Shown one piece after another: positions 47,069-60,062 of a stretch of DNA of 64,000 nt. The stretch is from Ditylenchus dipsaci (lineage: Eukaryota > Nematoda > Chromadorea > Rhabditida > Anguinidae). The stretch covers positions 3,116,072-3,180,071 of the forward strand of contig SADC01001227.1 in NCBI GenBank assembly GCA_004194705.1, read 5' to 3'. The position numbers were made by a program, and so were the translations under genes. The notes under the pieces are model-generated. The model searched no databases. It was not told where the DNA came from and saw nothing but the letters and a program-made list of their open reading frames with translations. How positions within the stretch are numbered: position 1 is the first letter of the stretch; each line of letters opens with the position of its first letter.

Positions 47069-47509
47069 TACCTTGTTGGTACCCGAACAGACTAGGTAAG
47101 ACCACCTCGATACCATTACCCAAATAATCGGTTCTGCCATCGAAGAACTATTGCGAATGTTGTTCTAGAAGACTTCTAGAAGAATTATCACCACCAGGTA
47201 CCACTACTTGAAATATACATCTTAAGTACAACCAGTAGGACACCTTAACAAGAGCTATCTTGGGTACTTTAACTACAAGGTGTGAAATATAAATGTAAGT
47301 AGAAATTATTTCTGTGTTTGAAAGGCTATTTTTTTGAAAAAACAGTGTTATAATAAACGCTGAAAAAAGTGTCAAAACATAGATAACAGGCAGAAAAAGC
47401 GACAAAGCAAGTGAAAAAGCAACAAAAAACTCAAAAAAGTTGCGAAAGAAAAAAGTAAATTCGCGACAGGAAAAAGAAAATGGCTGTAACTGAAATGCAC
47501 CCTCAAAAG

Positions 47510-47885
47510 TCTGAATTGCCCACTATAATTACTGAAATTCCCCCTCTAATTTTATATTAAAAAAATTTTATCGGCATTTTCATTGTTATTTTTTTATATT
47601 TTTTGCATAAGCTTGCAGCTCTGGATCTTGGCGTTCTAATTAACTATACTGAATTATTTGAGGAACGGAGGGGTATTACGGTTTTGAAAAAATTGACGGT
47701 TTTTTTACAAAATTCTTAGATTCCTGTGTTCCTCAATTCATTTAGCAGAGTTTTATAGCTTATTAGAAAGCCAAGATCCAGGGCTACAAGCTAATGCAAA
47801 ACCCTTAAAAAAGTTACAATAAAAATGGCGGTAAAAATTGAAATATAAAATTAGAGGGGAAATTCAGACTTTTAAGGAGTAAATT
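47510..47885. repeat. Foldback of the CTTGTAGCCCTGGATCTTGG family
   Basis: AAAAGTCTGAATTGCCC and GCTTGCAGCTCTGGATCTTG at the left are inverted at the right as AAGATCCAGGGCTACAAGCT and AAATTCAGACTTTTAAGG. Related fragments occur near 3.65-3.75, 28.9-29.0 and 40.9 kb. Confidence 0.7.
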
Positions 47886-48149
47886 CAATTTGAGCCAAAA
47901 GAAAATTTAGGGCGAAAAAAGTAAATTAGCAAAAAAAAATTGCGGCAGAAAAAAAGTAAATTAGCGGCAATAAAAAGTATTTTTCCGGCAAAAAAGTTAA
48001 TTTGCGGCAAAATGAAGAAGAAAGTTGAGAAAAAGATTATATTTACGGCAAGAAAAAAGTTCGCCCCCCAGGATAACTGCTGGTTTTTCCTCCTTATTTA
48101 AAATCCTGAACTAGTTTTGTTTAATTTTCATGTTGATTTTCTACGGGTG

Positions 48150-48896
48150 GCGGTGAATTCATCCACAGTGAATTCATCCACAGCGAATTCATCCACGGTG
48201 AATTCATCCACAGGTGAATTCATCCACATTGAATTCATCCACAAAAAATTGTCCGACACAGAATTTTTATTTGCGCTAGCATTTTTTGCATTTTGCATTT
48301 TCCCGACACAAAATATTATTGGGGCTTGCATTTTTTCAATTCAACCTGTTTTTTTTCGGCTTCTGTTTGCACGTTAAATTTGTCATTCGTCGTTCTTTCG
48401 TGGCGCACAACATTCGATGCAACCGCTTCGAAGCAAGACCAAGAAATATTCCTCAACAGAAGAATGGCTTCGATTGCGGCGTCTTTCTTTGCCAATATGC
48501 AATATGTGTGTCAGAATCCAAGCAGTTTGATTTCTCGCAAGGTCACATGGAAGGGATTCGAGAGAAAATATTTGAAGAGATTAAAATTGGAAAATTATTG
48601 TAGATATGTCATTGGATTTGATTGTTTCATTGCTGTTATAAAAGTTTGCTGGTTAACCTTGTGTCCGATTATTAGCAATTTACCTAGTGCTGAAATAAAA
48701 AAACGGCTTCTAGAAATCAGAATTCGAAAACAGAATAGCCAAATAAAAAAATTCTGTGTCGGGACAATTTTTTGTGGATGAATTCAATGTGGATGAATTC
48801 AATGTGGATGAATTCACCTGTGGATGAATTCACCGTGGATGAATTCACCGTGGATGAATTCGCTGTGGATGAATTCACTGTGGATGAATTCGCCTA
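48150..48896. mobile_element. Foldback element with GTGAATTCATCCACA arrays, carrying a SUMO-protease fragment
   Basis: The left array (48150-48246) has six GAATTCATCCAC units and the right array (48770-48895) eight GTGGATGAATTC units. The junction bases between units run outside-to-inside as GGCG, CAGT, CAGC, CGGT, CAGGT, CATT on the left; the right array gives the inverse series in mirror order with two units duplicated. The next inner pair is TTGTCCGACACAGAATTTTT and AAATTCTGTGTCGGGACAAT. The edges GATTTTCTACGGGTGGCGGT and GCGTTAGGCG (minus strand) differ slightly. Confidence 0.85.
48421..48603 (+). pseudogene. Ulp1/SENP-type SUMO protease, C-terminal fragment inside a foldback element
   Basis: The frame reads RNIPQQKNGFDCGVFLCQYA and ends about 40 residues later with KIFEEIKIGKLL and a stop. 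This matches the last part of the Ulp1/SENP C48 peptidase domain: the oxyanion Gln of PQQ, the nucleophile Cys of DCG and the conserved helix CxYA. The catalytic His and Asp, which lie upstream in the family, are absent; upstream codons (from 48286) do not resemble the domain. It is flanked on both sides by the foldback's inverted arrays, so it is most simply a captured 3' gene fragment. It could instead be the remnant of a transposon-encoded Ulp1-like protein, as known in some Mutator-type elements. Confidence 0.7.
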
Positions 48897-49364
48897 ACGC
48901 CATTTTCTACCTATGTTATAGCTCTTGAATTTTTCTACTAGTATTGACGAAGTAATAAGCACTTATGCACAGCTATGACATGCTCTTGAGCGGCATGTCC
49001 GGAAATGGTGGTTTTGTGAGTTGGAGGCTGGTTGTCCATTTTTTTGCAAGCAGGTCATAGCTCACGCATTCAAAAGAAGTGATCTCAGCGTTCATTTTAA
49101 CATATTACAGTCATAGATGTAGTTTGGAAATAAGTAAATTCTGCCTCTCGGGAAATTTCCCATTTTCCTTGAAATGGTTGTCCATTTCAAACTGGTTATT
49201 GGTCAATACGCCACATCCAAACCGCCTTACTCATATTTTTTAAAAATGATCTACTTGAAATTCTGCACTAGAAACAGCGGTTGTCCAGGTCAGTCTTTCT
49301 CGTGCTAAATGCAGGCCCTGAGGTTTATACTAAAAAGATTAGGTAAAGTTTCTATTTTAAAGGG

Positions 49365-49600
49365 CCATTGCCGCCGCCGACAACGGTTGTCGCCCGCCGA
49401 TCCAAAAAAAATTCTAATCATTGAACCTCTCTACGGATTTTTCAACTTGGTTTCTAACAAGACCATACCTAAAATAAAATTCTAGGCGTTGTTTTGTTGG
49501 AAACCAGCTGAAAAATCCGTACAAAAGTTTAATGATTAGGCGAAAATTTTTGAATTGGCGGGGACAATCCGGAATACGTGGCCATGGCTCTTTAAAATGA
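49365..49600. repeat. GGGCATG-type hairpin MITE, core TACGGATTTTTCAACTTGG
   Basis: AAAGGGCCATTGCCGCCG and the core AACTTGGTTTCTAACAAGAC, AAATCCGTACAAAAGTTTAA are followed by GAATTGGCGGGGACAA and GTGGCCATGGCTCTTTAAA. It shares its core with 24.7 and 34.8 kb; the left tag (GACAACGGTTGTCGCCCG) differs from its right tag, so this copy is recombined or decayed. Confidence 0.7.
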
Positions 49601-49798
49601 CGTTATTTCACACAATGAAAGGGTGTCACAAACCGATTGTCGTCCAAAATCCTAAAAGAGAAATCGGTAGAGCTCGTTGGAGTTAAGAAAACGCAAAAAC
49701 AGCTTTGCAAAGATTTATTATGGGCTGAGATGTAAGTCTTTAAAGTTAAGAGGGCCGTCTTATTAGAGTGGGCCGCCTTATTAGAGGAAATACGGTAC
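49600..49798. repeat. CGTATTT-type MITE, copy 6, left-truncated (tag GGGCCGNCTTA)
   Basis: The core GAAATCGGTAGAGCTCGTTG, then GAGGGCCGTCTTATTAGAG, GTGGGCCGCCTTATTAGAGG and AAATACGGTA. The left CGTATTT end is missing. Confidence 0.7.
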
Positions 49799-50282
49799 AA
49801 AAGAGTGAGTTTTCAAAGCACTGGTTAGGACGGGTTCAATGTGTGCCCTAAACTGCAAAGAAATTTTAAATTCCCGCACTATATAAATTATACGAAACGC
49901 ACCTATGCCAGGGAAGAGTAGTGAATGAGGGGTAAGGACTAGGTTGCACGCGACTCGCTGCGACGGTAATTTTGCGATCTGGCTCTTTTTTTAAGACCAT
50001 TTTCAGCCCTCGTCCAATTATAATTTTGGCTGGTGCGAAAAATGCACGCATAGACAAATTCTTTCTCTTCCTGATGAGCCATCGTTTGTTGCGAGAAAAC
50101 TATGATAAGAAGCGAAAAGATAATAAAAAAGCACGAATGCCCGGTGGTTTTCACAATTCTTCGGGGCCGATACCGGTATCGACGACCGAACATCCACGTT
50201 ATGCTCTTTATTTTTTCAGTCTTTTCGGCGACAAACGACGATTCATTTGAAAGTGGAAAAATTTTAGTAATTGAATTTCTGG

Positions 50283-50525
50283 CGCTACTAGCGAATACCC
50301 CCCCCCCCCAAGCATCCGACCTTTAAAAATTGCTGTAACTACCCTTGCAAACAACAAGTTTAGGCTTAGCCCTTAGGCTTGGGGGTAGGCCAGCGTATGG
50401 AAGTTGTGACTAATGAAGAGTTTGCGCACATTTTCCGGGGTCTGGGACATGAATTTGGGTACTTTTTACTAAAGTAAAAAAAGTGAAAATCGTTGGAGGG
50501 GGGGGGGGGGTATTCGCTAGTAGGG
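50283..50525. repeat. MITE with tag CTAGCGAATACCCCCCC, core GGCTTGGGGGTAGGCCAG
   Basis: GCGCTACTAGCGAATACCCC at the left pairs with GGGGTATTCGCTAGTAGGG at the right, including matching C and G homopolymer runs. The core GCCCTTAGGCTTGGGGGTAG and CACATTTTCCGGGGTCTGGG matches the 35.2-kb element, whose ends are unrelated. Confidence 0.8.
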
Positions 50526-50713
50526 TCGAATTTCTTCTTTTCCGCTAACCCAGAATTATAATTTCAAAAAATAGTCGTGAATAAAAAGTCGGTCAAAAAA
50601 CCGCCCCGAAATTAGCCTGAGTGAAAACAATTTGAGCCAATAATAAAATCAAGTCATTAATGAAATCAATCGTTCAATGAAATCAAGTGTTTTCCGGTTA
50701 ACTGCTGAAGAAT

Positions 50714-50965
50714 TACAGTCGAGTCTCGATAATCCGGCACCCCTTATTTAAAAAAGGGGTGGCGGATTATCGAGACCCGCGGGTCTTTAGGGCGAAAATT
50801 TCGCTATTCAAAAAAACGACCAGCAAAATCGGAATCCTTGCGATATTTCGGACCAGACTGGCGAATCATATTTGGCAAAAGGCTTTAAAAATCGAGGTAA
50901 AAAAGTGTCGGACCCAAGGCGGGAACGAACTTTAGGGGGTGCCGGATTATCGAGACTCGTCTGTA
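50714..50965. repeat. CAGTCGA-type MITE, tag GATAATCCGGCACCCC
   Basis: The left TACAGTCGAGTCTCGATAAT is inverted at the right as GGATTATCGAGACTCGTCTG, then TA. The core ATCGGAATCCTTGCGATATT and GGACCCAAGGCGGGAACGAA is shared with 16.05-16.47 and 18.8-19.0 kb. It lies about 80 bp upstream of the BiP start. Confidence 0.85.
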
Positions 50966-51040
50966 CCCTGTTCTCGGTTAACCATAATTTACATTTTCTT
51001 GTTGGGAGTGTTTTTCGCGTTATAACTGTCATATGACTGA

Positions 51041-51048
51041 AATTTTAG
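51041..51048 (+). promoter_or_regulatory. Candidate trans-splice acceptor directly before the BiP start codon
   Basis: AATTTTAG immediately precedes ATG at 51049. With no upstream exon visible, this fits a spliced-leader acceptor, common in nematodes; a 5'UTR intron is the alternative. Confidence 0.5.
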
Positions 51049-53577
<2,529 letters not shown>

Positions 53578-53656
53578 TTATCTAATGTATTTGTTTGTCT
53601 AGGGACCGGAATGCCATTTGTTGACTGTATGTATTATTTCGGGTTATTGTTCGGAA

Positions 53657-53662
53657 AATAAA
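53657..53662 (+). other. Poly(A) signal AATAAA for BiP
   Basis: AATAAA lies 80 nt after the stop codon, suitable for 3' end formation. Confidence 0.6.
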
Positions 53663-53699
53663 AGACGGTTTATATGTCTATGGTACGAATATATTTATC

Positions 53700-54560
53700 T
53701 ATCAATTGAGATTGATCGAGTTTGTCTTTGCAGAGCGGTGGGTTTTTTGAGCTGTGGTTAATGAAATTATGATTTGTAGGTCCATGATTTTTTAACTTGT
53801 TTAGCTCGGGCTGCTGTTCGTTACCTTATATCGTTTATGGCACCTTGCCTGTCGTTTATTGTCGTTTTAATGCTGTAAAATAAATCTTTCAGCTTAGGTT
53901 TCCTCAAAATTTGGACTTATAACACGGAAAAGCCGGTATTCACCAAACTTGAACACGATGGTTGTAAAATTATTTAGAAATAGAGGACGGTAATATGCAA
54001 TTTTCGCCTATTTCAGCCACCTTTCGAAAATTTGTTAAATAAAAACACTATATGTAATGATGACCGTAATGACCTCTTGGAGGGCTTTAGCCCGGGTCTT
54101 CTGGCTATGCCTATGACTGCGTGTTAGAGCGTACTTTAATGATGTGCAATGAACTGATTCCTCTTCATGGAGGTGCAATTGAAGCCATAGGAGACTATAT
54201 AATTATGCTCAAACATTTGTGACTTATGACTAGAGGTGAAATACCCCTTGACCTGCTTTTATATTCAGTGGAATAAACCGTTCTGGTATATTTCGCTACA
54301 ACACAAAGTTTAAATTTATTTGATGTCTTTATACGATTTTCTAGTAATAATAAGGGATGTCAAAGATTTTTGTATTTCCATATATTCCATAGCATAAGCG
54401 TTCTCTAGCTGTTCTGGGATGACAGCTAATAGCGCTGAAGATCTACAGCAAATAGAGAGTGTGAACGGACAGGCTGATACTGCTTCTCTGAATTGCTGAA
54501 AAGTTTTGTTGTGTTGTGCCAGTTATAACTTTTTCTGAGAAATGTTTTATTAGGAAAGTT
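53700..54560. other. Intergenic, no gene seen
   Basis: No convincing exon or inverted repeat. It is less repeat-dense than its surroundings. Confidence 0.4.
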
Positions 54561-54572
54561 GGCCAAAGTTAA

Positions 54573-54720
54573 GAACAAGCACCCCACTCGAGTAAAGAAC
54601 AAGCACCCCAAAATCAGCTTGGTCCCCCCTGTTGATTTTATAAATTAAAAAAAAAATCAACAGGGGGGACCAAGCTGTTTTTTGGGGTGCTTGTTTTTTA
54701 TTCGAGTGGGGTGCTTGTTC
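54573..54720. repeat. Near-perfect 148-bp palindrome, tag GAACAAGCACCCC
   Basis: GAACAAGCACCCCACTCGA and AGCTTGGTCCCCCCTGTTGA at the left are exactly inverted at the right (TCAACAGGGGGGACCAAGCT, TCGAGTGGGGTGCTTGTTC). Each arm holds the tag GAACAAGCACCCC twice. The loop is about 20 nt of A/T. Confidence 0.9.
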
Positions 54721-54984
54721 GTTACCTGTGCCGGCAAGTTTGTACTCATTGGAAAGCCCTTTCAACGGCGGAGGACCTTTGACATTTAGATCTAGAGTTC
54801 GTTGTAAAAAAATATGAGATTTTGCCCCGAAAAATTGTAAATCGGAGGGTTTTGTGAGGAAATGCATGAAATGTTATCCAACATGGATACGAAATTCCAG
54901 TGGCATCTGCCAATTAAATAATGAACACACGAAAGAAGTTTATTAAAGGCGCCTATCCACCCTGTAACATTAGTAGGGACTCGC

Positions 54985-55345
54985 TACTAGAAAGTTTGGT
55001 TCTTTTTGTGCCATTTGTTTAAATTCGCGCCTTCAACGGGCAATACTTTTTTCGTACCAAATTTCCTTCTTTTTGTACCAAATTCCCTTTTTTCTGTACC
55101 AAACCTAATTTTCTTTCCAAGGACAACCAAATTTTGCAAAATTTTGTGAGAATTTAAATTTATAGTTTTAAAATGACTTTGATCTCTCAGAATTTCACTC
55201 TGGAATGGCCAAAAGCCTATGAAAGTTGGTTTTTGGGGGTTTACTAACGGAGGAGTAAACTTTTTGCGCAAAATTTGATTAATCGTATCAGCATTCCAGT
55301 CCGATGGGCTTAATCGCTCGAAATTTCACCCTTTACCACTCAAAA
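54985..55345. repeat. Half copy of the ATGGCC...GGGGGTTTACTAA foldback family
   Basis: GAATGGCCAAAAGCCTATGA, TTGGTTTTTGGGGGTTTACT and CATTCCAGTCCGATGGGCTT match one arm of the 56.4-57.1 kb element. A GTACCAAATTYCCTT unit is repeated at its left edge (55055-55105), replacing the tag of the other copy. Confidence 0.7.
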
Positions 55346-55375
55346 CCACTGAAAAACTTGAATTCTGCAGGACGA

Positions 55376-55743
55376 TTATGATGAGTAGACGATAGACGGT
55401 AAAGCTTCCTTGACGAGATCCACAGCAGCGGTGGCACTTTTGCAGACTACTGAATTTTGCACTTTGGCAGACAGATCGACTTTGGCTTCGTCTTTTTTTG
55501 ATCTTCCTTGGAATGTTCTTTCTTTGCTTTGGTCACGCTTGCTACAATGTAAATAACACATGGAAAGATCTTTACACGGAAAACAGTATAAAACATCTTA
55601 CAGAGACGCATCTTTCCTGCTTTTTTAGCTTGCTCACCTGCTCTTTTTCTAGCTTGATTTGTGCGCTCATTAGTTTTCCATCTTCTCTTGGCTGCGTCCT
55701 GACGAATTTCAATGAGAGACAGACTAATTCGCTCAGCGCACAT
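55376..55743 (-). CDS. Small lysine-rich protein, two exons (hypothetical)
   Basis: Not recognised. Exon 1, 55743-55638, starts MCAERISLSLIEIRQDAAKR and ends before a GTGAGC donor after CAG; exon 2 follows a TTGTAG acceptor, 55541-55376. Exon 2 reads KAKKEHSKEDQKK in the phase set by exon 1, then stops early (CKIQ then stop); adding one A to the seven-A run at about 55493-55499 moves it to the longer frame DEAKVDLSAKVQNSVV ... LPSIVYSS. With that repair the protein has about 91 residues and is very rich in Lys, Arg, Glu and Asp, so probably a nucleic-acid- or ribosome-associated small protein or a coiled coil (inference). The intron is 96 nt. No signal peptide or membrane segment. Confidence 0.45.
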
Positions 55744-55759
55744 TTTTCAGGTGGAGACC

Positions 55760-56390
55760 ATCTATAGCCCTTAAATTATGGTAAATTACTTTTTGCATGA
55801 TGTACACCCATTTTGCACTTGCAAAGCTTTTCTATACACCAAAAGAAAGCCCAAAATCTCCTCTATCTTAATGAATAGACCAATTTTTTGAGGATAGTAT
55901 TTCAAAAACTAGAGACCATATGAAGTAAACAACTCGCATTTTTCTGAATAAAAATAGGGGTTTTTGCGTTTTTCATATAACTTTTGCATAAAACACCATA
56001 AAATTGCATTTTTTGCATACTTTCTTAGTACCAAAATGTAGAACATTTACTCCTCTATCGAGCCTCCAGTTGCGTTTCAGGAAAACTCGACAAAAAATAC
56101 TGCTAGAATATTAATCGAGTCAACTTGATGAAGAAAATTTCTTGGAAATTTTCACAGAAATCAATTTTGGCTTTGAAATTTTGCATGTTTTGTGTGCAAG
56201 TGATGGCTCATTCGAAAGCCCTTAGTGTGAGGAATATTTTGACTGTAAATATGCAAAGACCAAAGATCAAAAAATGAGATGAGGAGCACGAAATAAAAAA
56301 TAGTCTGAAATCGACCATTTTTGAAAATTTTGACATTTTTTTATTTGGCGCCAAATTTTCCTAACATACTATAATTCGAATTTTGAAACG
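55760..56390. other. Intergenic, no gene seen
   Basis: TTTTGCA-rich, AT-rich DNA with several TTTTTGCAT-like words but no clear array boundary and no exon. Confidence 0.4.
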
Positions 56391-56394
56391 GCTC

Positions 56395-57131
56395 AGTTTT
56401 ACCCCGCCAAATTACTGATTTACCCCGCTAAATTATTTATTTACCCCGCCAAATTCAAATTTTTAGTCAAATATTGCAGTAAATTTTGCGGAATTCAAAT
56501 TTTATAGTTAAGAATAACTTGGATCGCCCAGAATCCTACCCGGAATGGCCAGAAGTCCTTGAAAGTTGGTTTTTGGGGGTTTACTAAAGGGGAGTAAACT
56601 TTTTCCGAAAATTCGATTGAGCGGATCAGAATTCCAGTCCGATGGGCTAAATCACTCAAAATTCCACCCTGAACCATTCTCAACCCTCTTAAACCATCCT
56701 AAGCACTGATTTAGGGGATTAAGATACTGGTTCGGATGGTTTAAGGTGGTTAAAGATGGTTGAGAATGGTTCAGGGTGGAATTTTGAGTGATTTAGCCCA
56801 TCGGACTGGAATTCTGATCCGCTCAATCGAATTTTCGGAAAAGTTTACTCCCCTTTAGTAAACCCCCAAAAACCAACTTTCAAGGACTTCTGGCCATTCC
56901 GGGGTAGGATTCTGGGCGATCCAAGTTATTCTTAACTATAAAATTTGAATTTCCGCAAAATTTACTGCAATATTTGACTAAAAATTTGAATTTGGCGGGG
57001 TAAATAAATAATTTAGCGGGGTAAATCAGTAATTTGGCGGGGTAAATGAGTATTTTGCTCAAAATTCAAATTTGGCGGGGTAAAAAATTAATTTGGCGGG
57101 GTAAATCAGTAATTTGGCGGGTAAATTAGTT
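56395..57131. mobile_element. Foldback element with TTACCCCGCCAAAT arrays
   Basis: The arms are almost fully complementary about a centre near 56725: GGCCAGAAGTCCTTGAAAGT at 56549 and its inverse at 56877, and GAACCATTCTCAACC against GGTTGAGAATGGTTC. The left end carries three TTTACCCCGCCAAATT units and the right at least six AATTTGGCGGGGTAAA units. Non-coding. Confidence 0.9.
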
Positions 57132-57354
57132 ACAGCCATTTTGAAACACTGTGCAGAAAAAAAAATTTGGTACAAAAAGAAGTAAATTTGTCACAAATCA
57201 AATTTGGTACAAAAAAAATTATATGGGGTACGAAAAACGGCGTAGGTAATTTTGTCCCCTTTTTTTACATTTCTGCAAAAAGGGGACAAACGAATTACGT
57301 AATTCGTTTATCCCTTTTCGTGCACTTTTTGAATTCGCACTTTTTTAAACATTG

Positions 57355-57480
57355 AAGCTGAGGTTACAGGTTCAAATTCGGGTGGCAGCAAATTTTATTA
57401 TTTTCCTGAAAAATAGTCATGAGCTAGTTTTAGAAACCAGTAAGTTTTAGGGTGGCCAGGTAACCACCTGGCACTTTCCC
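57355..57480 (+). repeat. tRNA-like repeat (TTACAGGTTCAAATTCGGGTGG)
   Basis: The B-box-like ACAGGTTCAAATTCGGGTGG is followed by AAACCAGTAAGTTTTAGGGT and CCACCTGGCACTT. The same string in the same order, diverged, occurs at 60738-60855. Probably a SINE-like dispersed repeat. Confidence 0.6.
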
Positions 57481-57699
57481 CTTGGAGCAATTTTTTTACT
57501 ATGCACGGTTTAAAAATTATTGCTCCCTATCTAGAATCATGTCCTGAACATGGTTTGATGATACTAAACTAAAACAGCGATTTAATTTGCAGAAACCCCA
57601 GTTAGATAGTATTTTCGCAAACCCATAGGGTATCCAGGTGGTGTTCAGACTGTTGTACCTAGGTAGAAGTACTCAGTAGAAGTACCCACTCAGGTGTTA

Positions 57700-58400
57700 A
57701 TACAAAGGCATTGGTACAATTGGAGCGCCTCCTTTGAAAAATTTTGGCTGCGCGCCAGCGCCGACCTCTTTTGAAAAAATGCCCAAGCGCCGGCACTGAT
57801 GGCAGCGCCGGCGCCGGGTTGATTATTTTGTTTTTGCTGTAAATGTTAAAATAAAATTTGTATTTATATTAACAGTGTGTTTTTTTACAGTTAGAGTATA
57901 AATATTTTTTTGTTATCTAAATGGATCAGCAGCATACTGTATTCATTTCCTTTATTAATTCCTCATGGTGAGTGAATATTGAACTATTTTCCCTATGCTG
58001 AGAAATAAGTCCATATGAGGTGGAGTTATTAGAGAATGAGGTGTAAATAAAAGGAATACGGTAATCCATATTTGTTTTGTAAAAAGAAAGTTATGTAAAT
58101 TAATTTTTTTATCAATAGCATATGATACACTTTTTATGTTAAAAAAATAGTAATAAACTAAAGATCAACGAAAAAAAATAAAAGAGAAAGAAAATTGGAA
58201 GATAGTACAACAAAAAAATTTAAATAATTTAGCTTAAAATTAATTTAGCTTAAAATTAAATATTAGGCAGTTAAATTTCGAAAACAGCGCCGAAACCGTA
58301 GCCGTTTAAAAAACAGCGCCGGGACGAAAATATTTAGCGCCAGCGCCCACCAAAATTTTTCATTGGCCCCAGCGCCATAAGCAACACTAAAGGATGAGTT
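57700..58400. repeat. Foldback with AGCGCCGGCGCC tags around AT-rich core
   Basis: At the left, GCGCGCCAGCGCCGACC, AGCGCCGGCACTG and CAGCGCCGGCGCCGGG (57745-57825); at the right, AACAGCGCCGAAACCG, AACAGCGCCGGGACG and AGCGCCAGCGCCCACC (58285-58375). A CGTATTT MITE right end (GGAATACGGTA at 58053-58063) is inserted between them. Confidence 0.65.
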
Positions 58401-58659
58401 GTAGTCCTTTGGTCCTTTTCCCACTTCCTGTAGATTTGTCTCAGCACCAGAACGTCTTATCAATCTGTGGGAAAAAGTTTTTTTTGCAGTTTGGAATAAA
58501 TGATTGAGCCTGTCTTAAATTACGCTGGCCTACTAAGCACTAAGTGCCTCCGCGTAAGGTGGGTATGAACTCGTTACTTCGAGGGAAATAGCCTATTTTG
58601 CTATGTAAAATGGTGTCACGGAAATCTTGTGTCACGGAAATCTACGGACCCCATTTCTC

Positions 58660-58843
58660 AGCCTAAAGCAAACATTTTGCAAATCTGTTTTTTGTGTTTT
58701 CTTAGTTACTACGAGATTACCTAATTTCAGTTTTCAAACTGTGGTTAAACACCAAAAATCTCAAAATCGACCTAAAAATTGTCCGATTTTTTGAGGGTTG
58801 AAAAATAACTCCCCATGGAAAGTTAATAAAGTGAATACGGTAA
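58660..58843. repeat. CGTATTT-type MITE, diverged inverted copy (tag CTCCCCATGG)
   Basis: AAAATCGACCTAAAAATTGT, CCGATTTTTTGAGGGTTGAA and AAAATAACTCCCCATGGAAA end with GTGAATACGGTA. These are the reverse complement of the left half of other copies. Confidence 0.6.
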
Positions 58844-58954
58844 ATGTGTGGCCTCTTTAAAGAGACATTCTCGTCGCCGATGGGTATATTTTAAAAGGTG
58901 AGACCAGCAAAATTCAAACAAGAATTAAATTGACACAATTTTGTAAAAGTCGAA

Positions 58955-59045
58955 TAAAAATTGCACACTCAATCAGAATCGAACTGATGACCGGCTTTTG
59001 CAATACGTCACCGCCTTCCCATTAAGCCACCCATGCTTCCACGTT
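58955..59045 (-). repeat. tRNA-like sequence
   Basis: On the minus strand GTGGCTTAATGGGAAGGCGG (A-box) and CATCAGTTCGATTCTGAT (a paired T-arm) are correctly spaced for a tRNA, but the acceptor and anticodon stems do not close, so a tRNA-derived repeat is more likely than a gene. Confidence 0.5.
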
Positions 59046-59077
59046 GCAGAAAATGGTTTCGATTACTTATAAACGGT

Positions 59078-59277
59078 AAAGTACAGGGTGGCGCAAGAAA
59101 TTCAAACATCCATAACTTTTTGTTCTGACACGATTTCGAAATTCTGTAAACGCAGAACACCTTAGAATCACGGGCGCTTTCATTTAGTATTTTCCGTTTT
59201 TTGACAATTTTTGACTTTTTTACCTTGGTCCCTCCTTTGGTCCGATAATTAAGGCTTGACCAAAGGGAGGACCAAGG
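59078..59277. repeat. Repeat with CCTTGGTCCNCCTTTGG hairpin, copy 1
   Basis: AGTACAGGGTGGCGCAAGAA, AACGCAGAACACCTTAGAAT and the hairpin CCTTGGTCCCTCCTTTGGTC / GACCAAAGGGAGGACCAAGG recur almost unchanged at 63770-64000. Confidence 0.85.
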
Positions 59278-59519
59278 CATATTTCGCTGTTTTCAGGGTT
59301 TATTTTATTCGCGCATATCTCATTTATAAGAGTCACATTCTGAGAGACTAGACCTTGAGTCGGAAAGTCGAAAATTTGGGAGTCGATATTTTTGCCTGCA
59401 TACCCTATTTATAATACGCTGAACACGATGGTGCCATCAGATTGGGTGCGTACATAGTTCATTTTCAAAATATGGACCTCGGAAGTTGGGTACTCGGGGA
59501 GGTCCTGAATACGTGGGTG

Positions 59520-60062
59520 TCTAGCACAGTGACCGCGCCGTCCTTCGGGCCCGCCCCGCCCCCGTCTCCGTCCGGACGGCGCCGAAAATTAAGACGGTCG
59601 CACGGCCGCTGCCCAACAAAAAAAGTGGACGGCGGCGAATTTTTTTCAAAAAGAGGACGGCTGGTCGTGAAAAGTCAGGACGGGACGGTGGGCGGCAGAA
59701 AACAAATAAAGACGGCCGGAAAATGTGTGACGGCAAAGTGATAAGTAGTATATCGCAATAACAATTTTAAAAACATCCATCTTCTAGTGTGAATTTTCAT
59801 TGAACAAGGCAAATGTTTAACTGTAAAACTGGCAGAAATAAGAAAATAAAGACACACAAATTGAGATCTTGTAATAGAGCTTAGAAAATAGGTCGTTTGT
59901 ATCTAGACAATTTAGCTAGATACTCTCGCACGCCTTGTCTTGTTTTTTCTTTTTCGTCTCCATCTAGGAAATCCATCGCTTCATCTACGAAAAAAAATTG
60001 ACTTTGGACGGTCGGTGGACCGGGGAAAAACGACAAGACGGCGGACGGGACGACGTCCAATT
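59520..60062. repeat. GC-rich foldback with GGACGG tags
   Basis: The left block (59535-59735) is packed with GTCCGGACGGCGCCG, GGACGGCGGCG, GGACGGCTGG, GGACGGGACGGTGGGCGG; the right block (60003-60060) has GGACGGTCGGTGG, GACGGCGGACGGGACGACG. The GC content contrasts sharply with the AT-rich surroundings. Confidence 0.7.

Noticed and set aside
58955..59045. tRNA gene on the minus strand
   Set aside because: The A-box and T-arm are good, but the acceptor and anticodon stems do not pair, and the genome has several similar tRNA-derived repeats.
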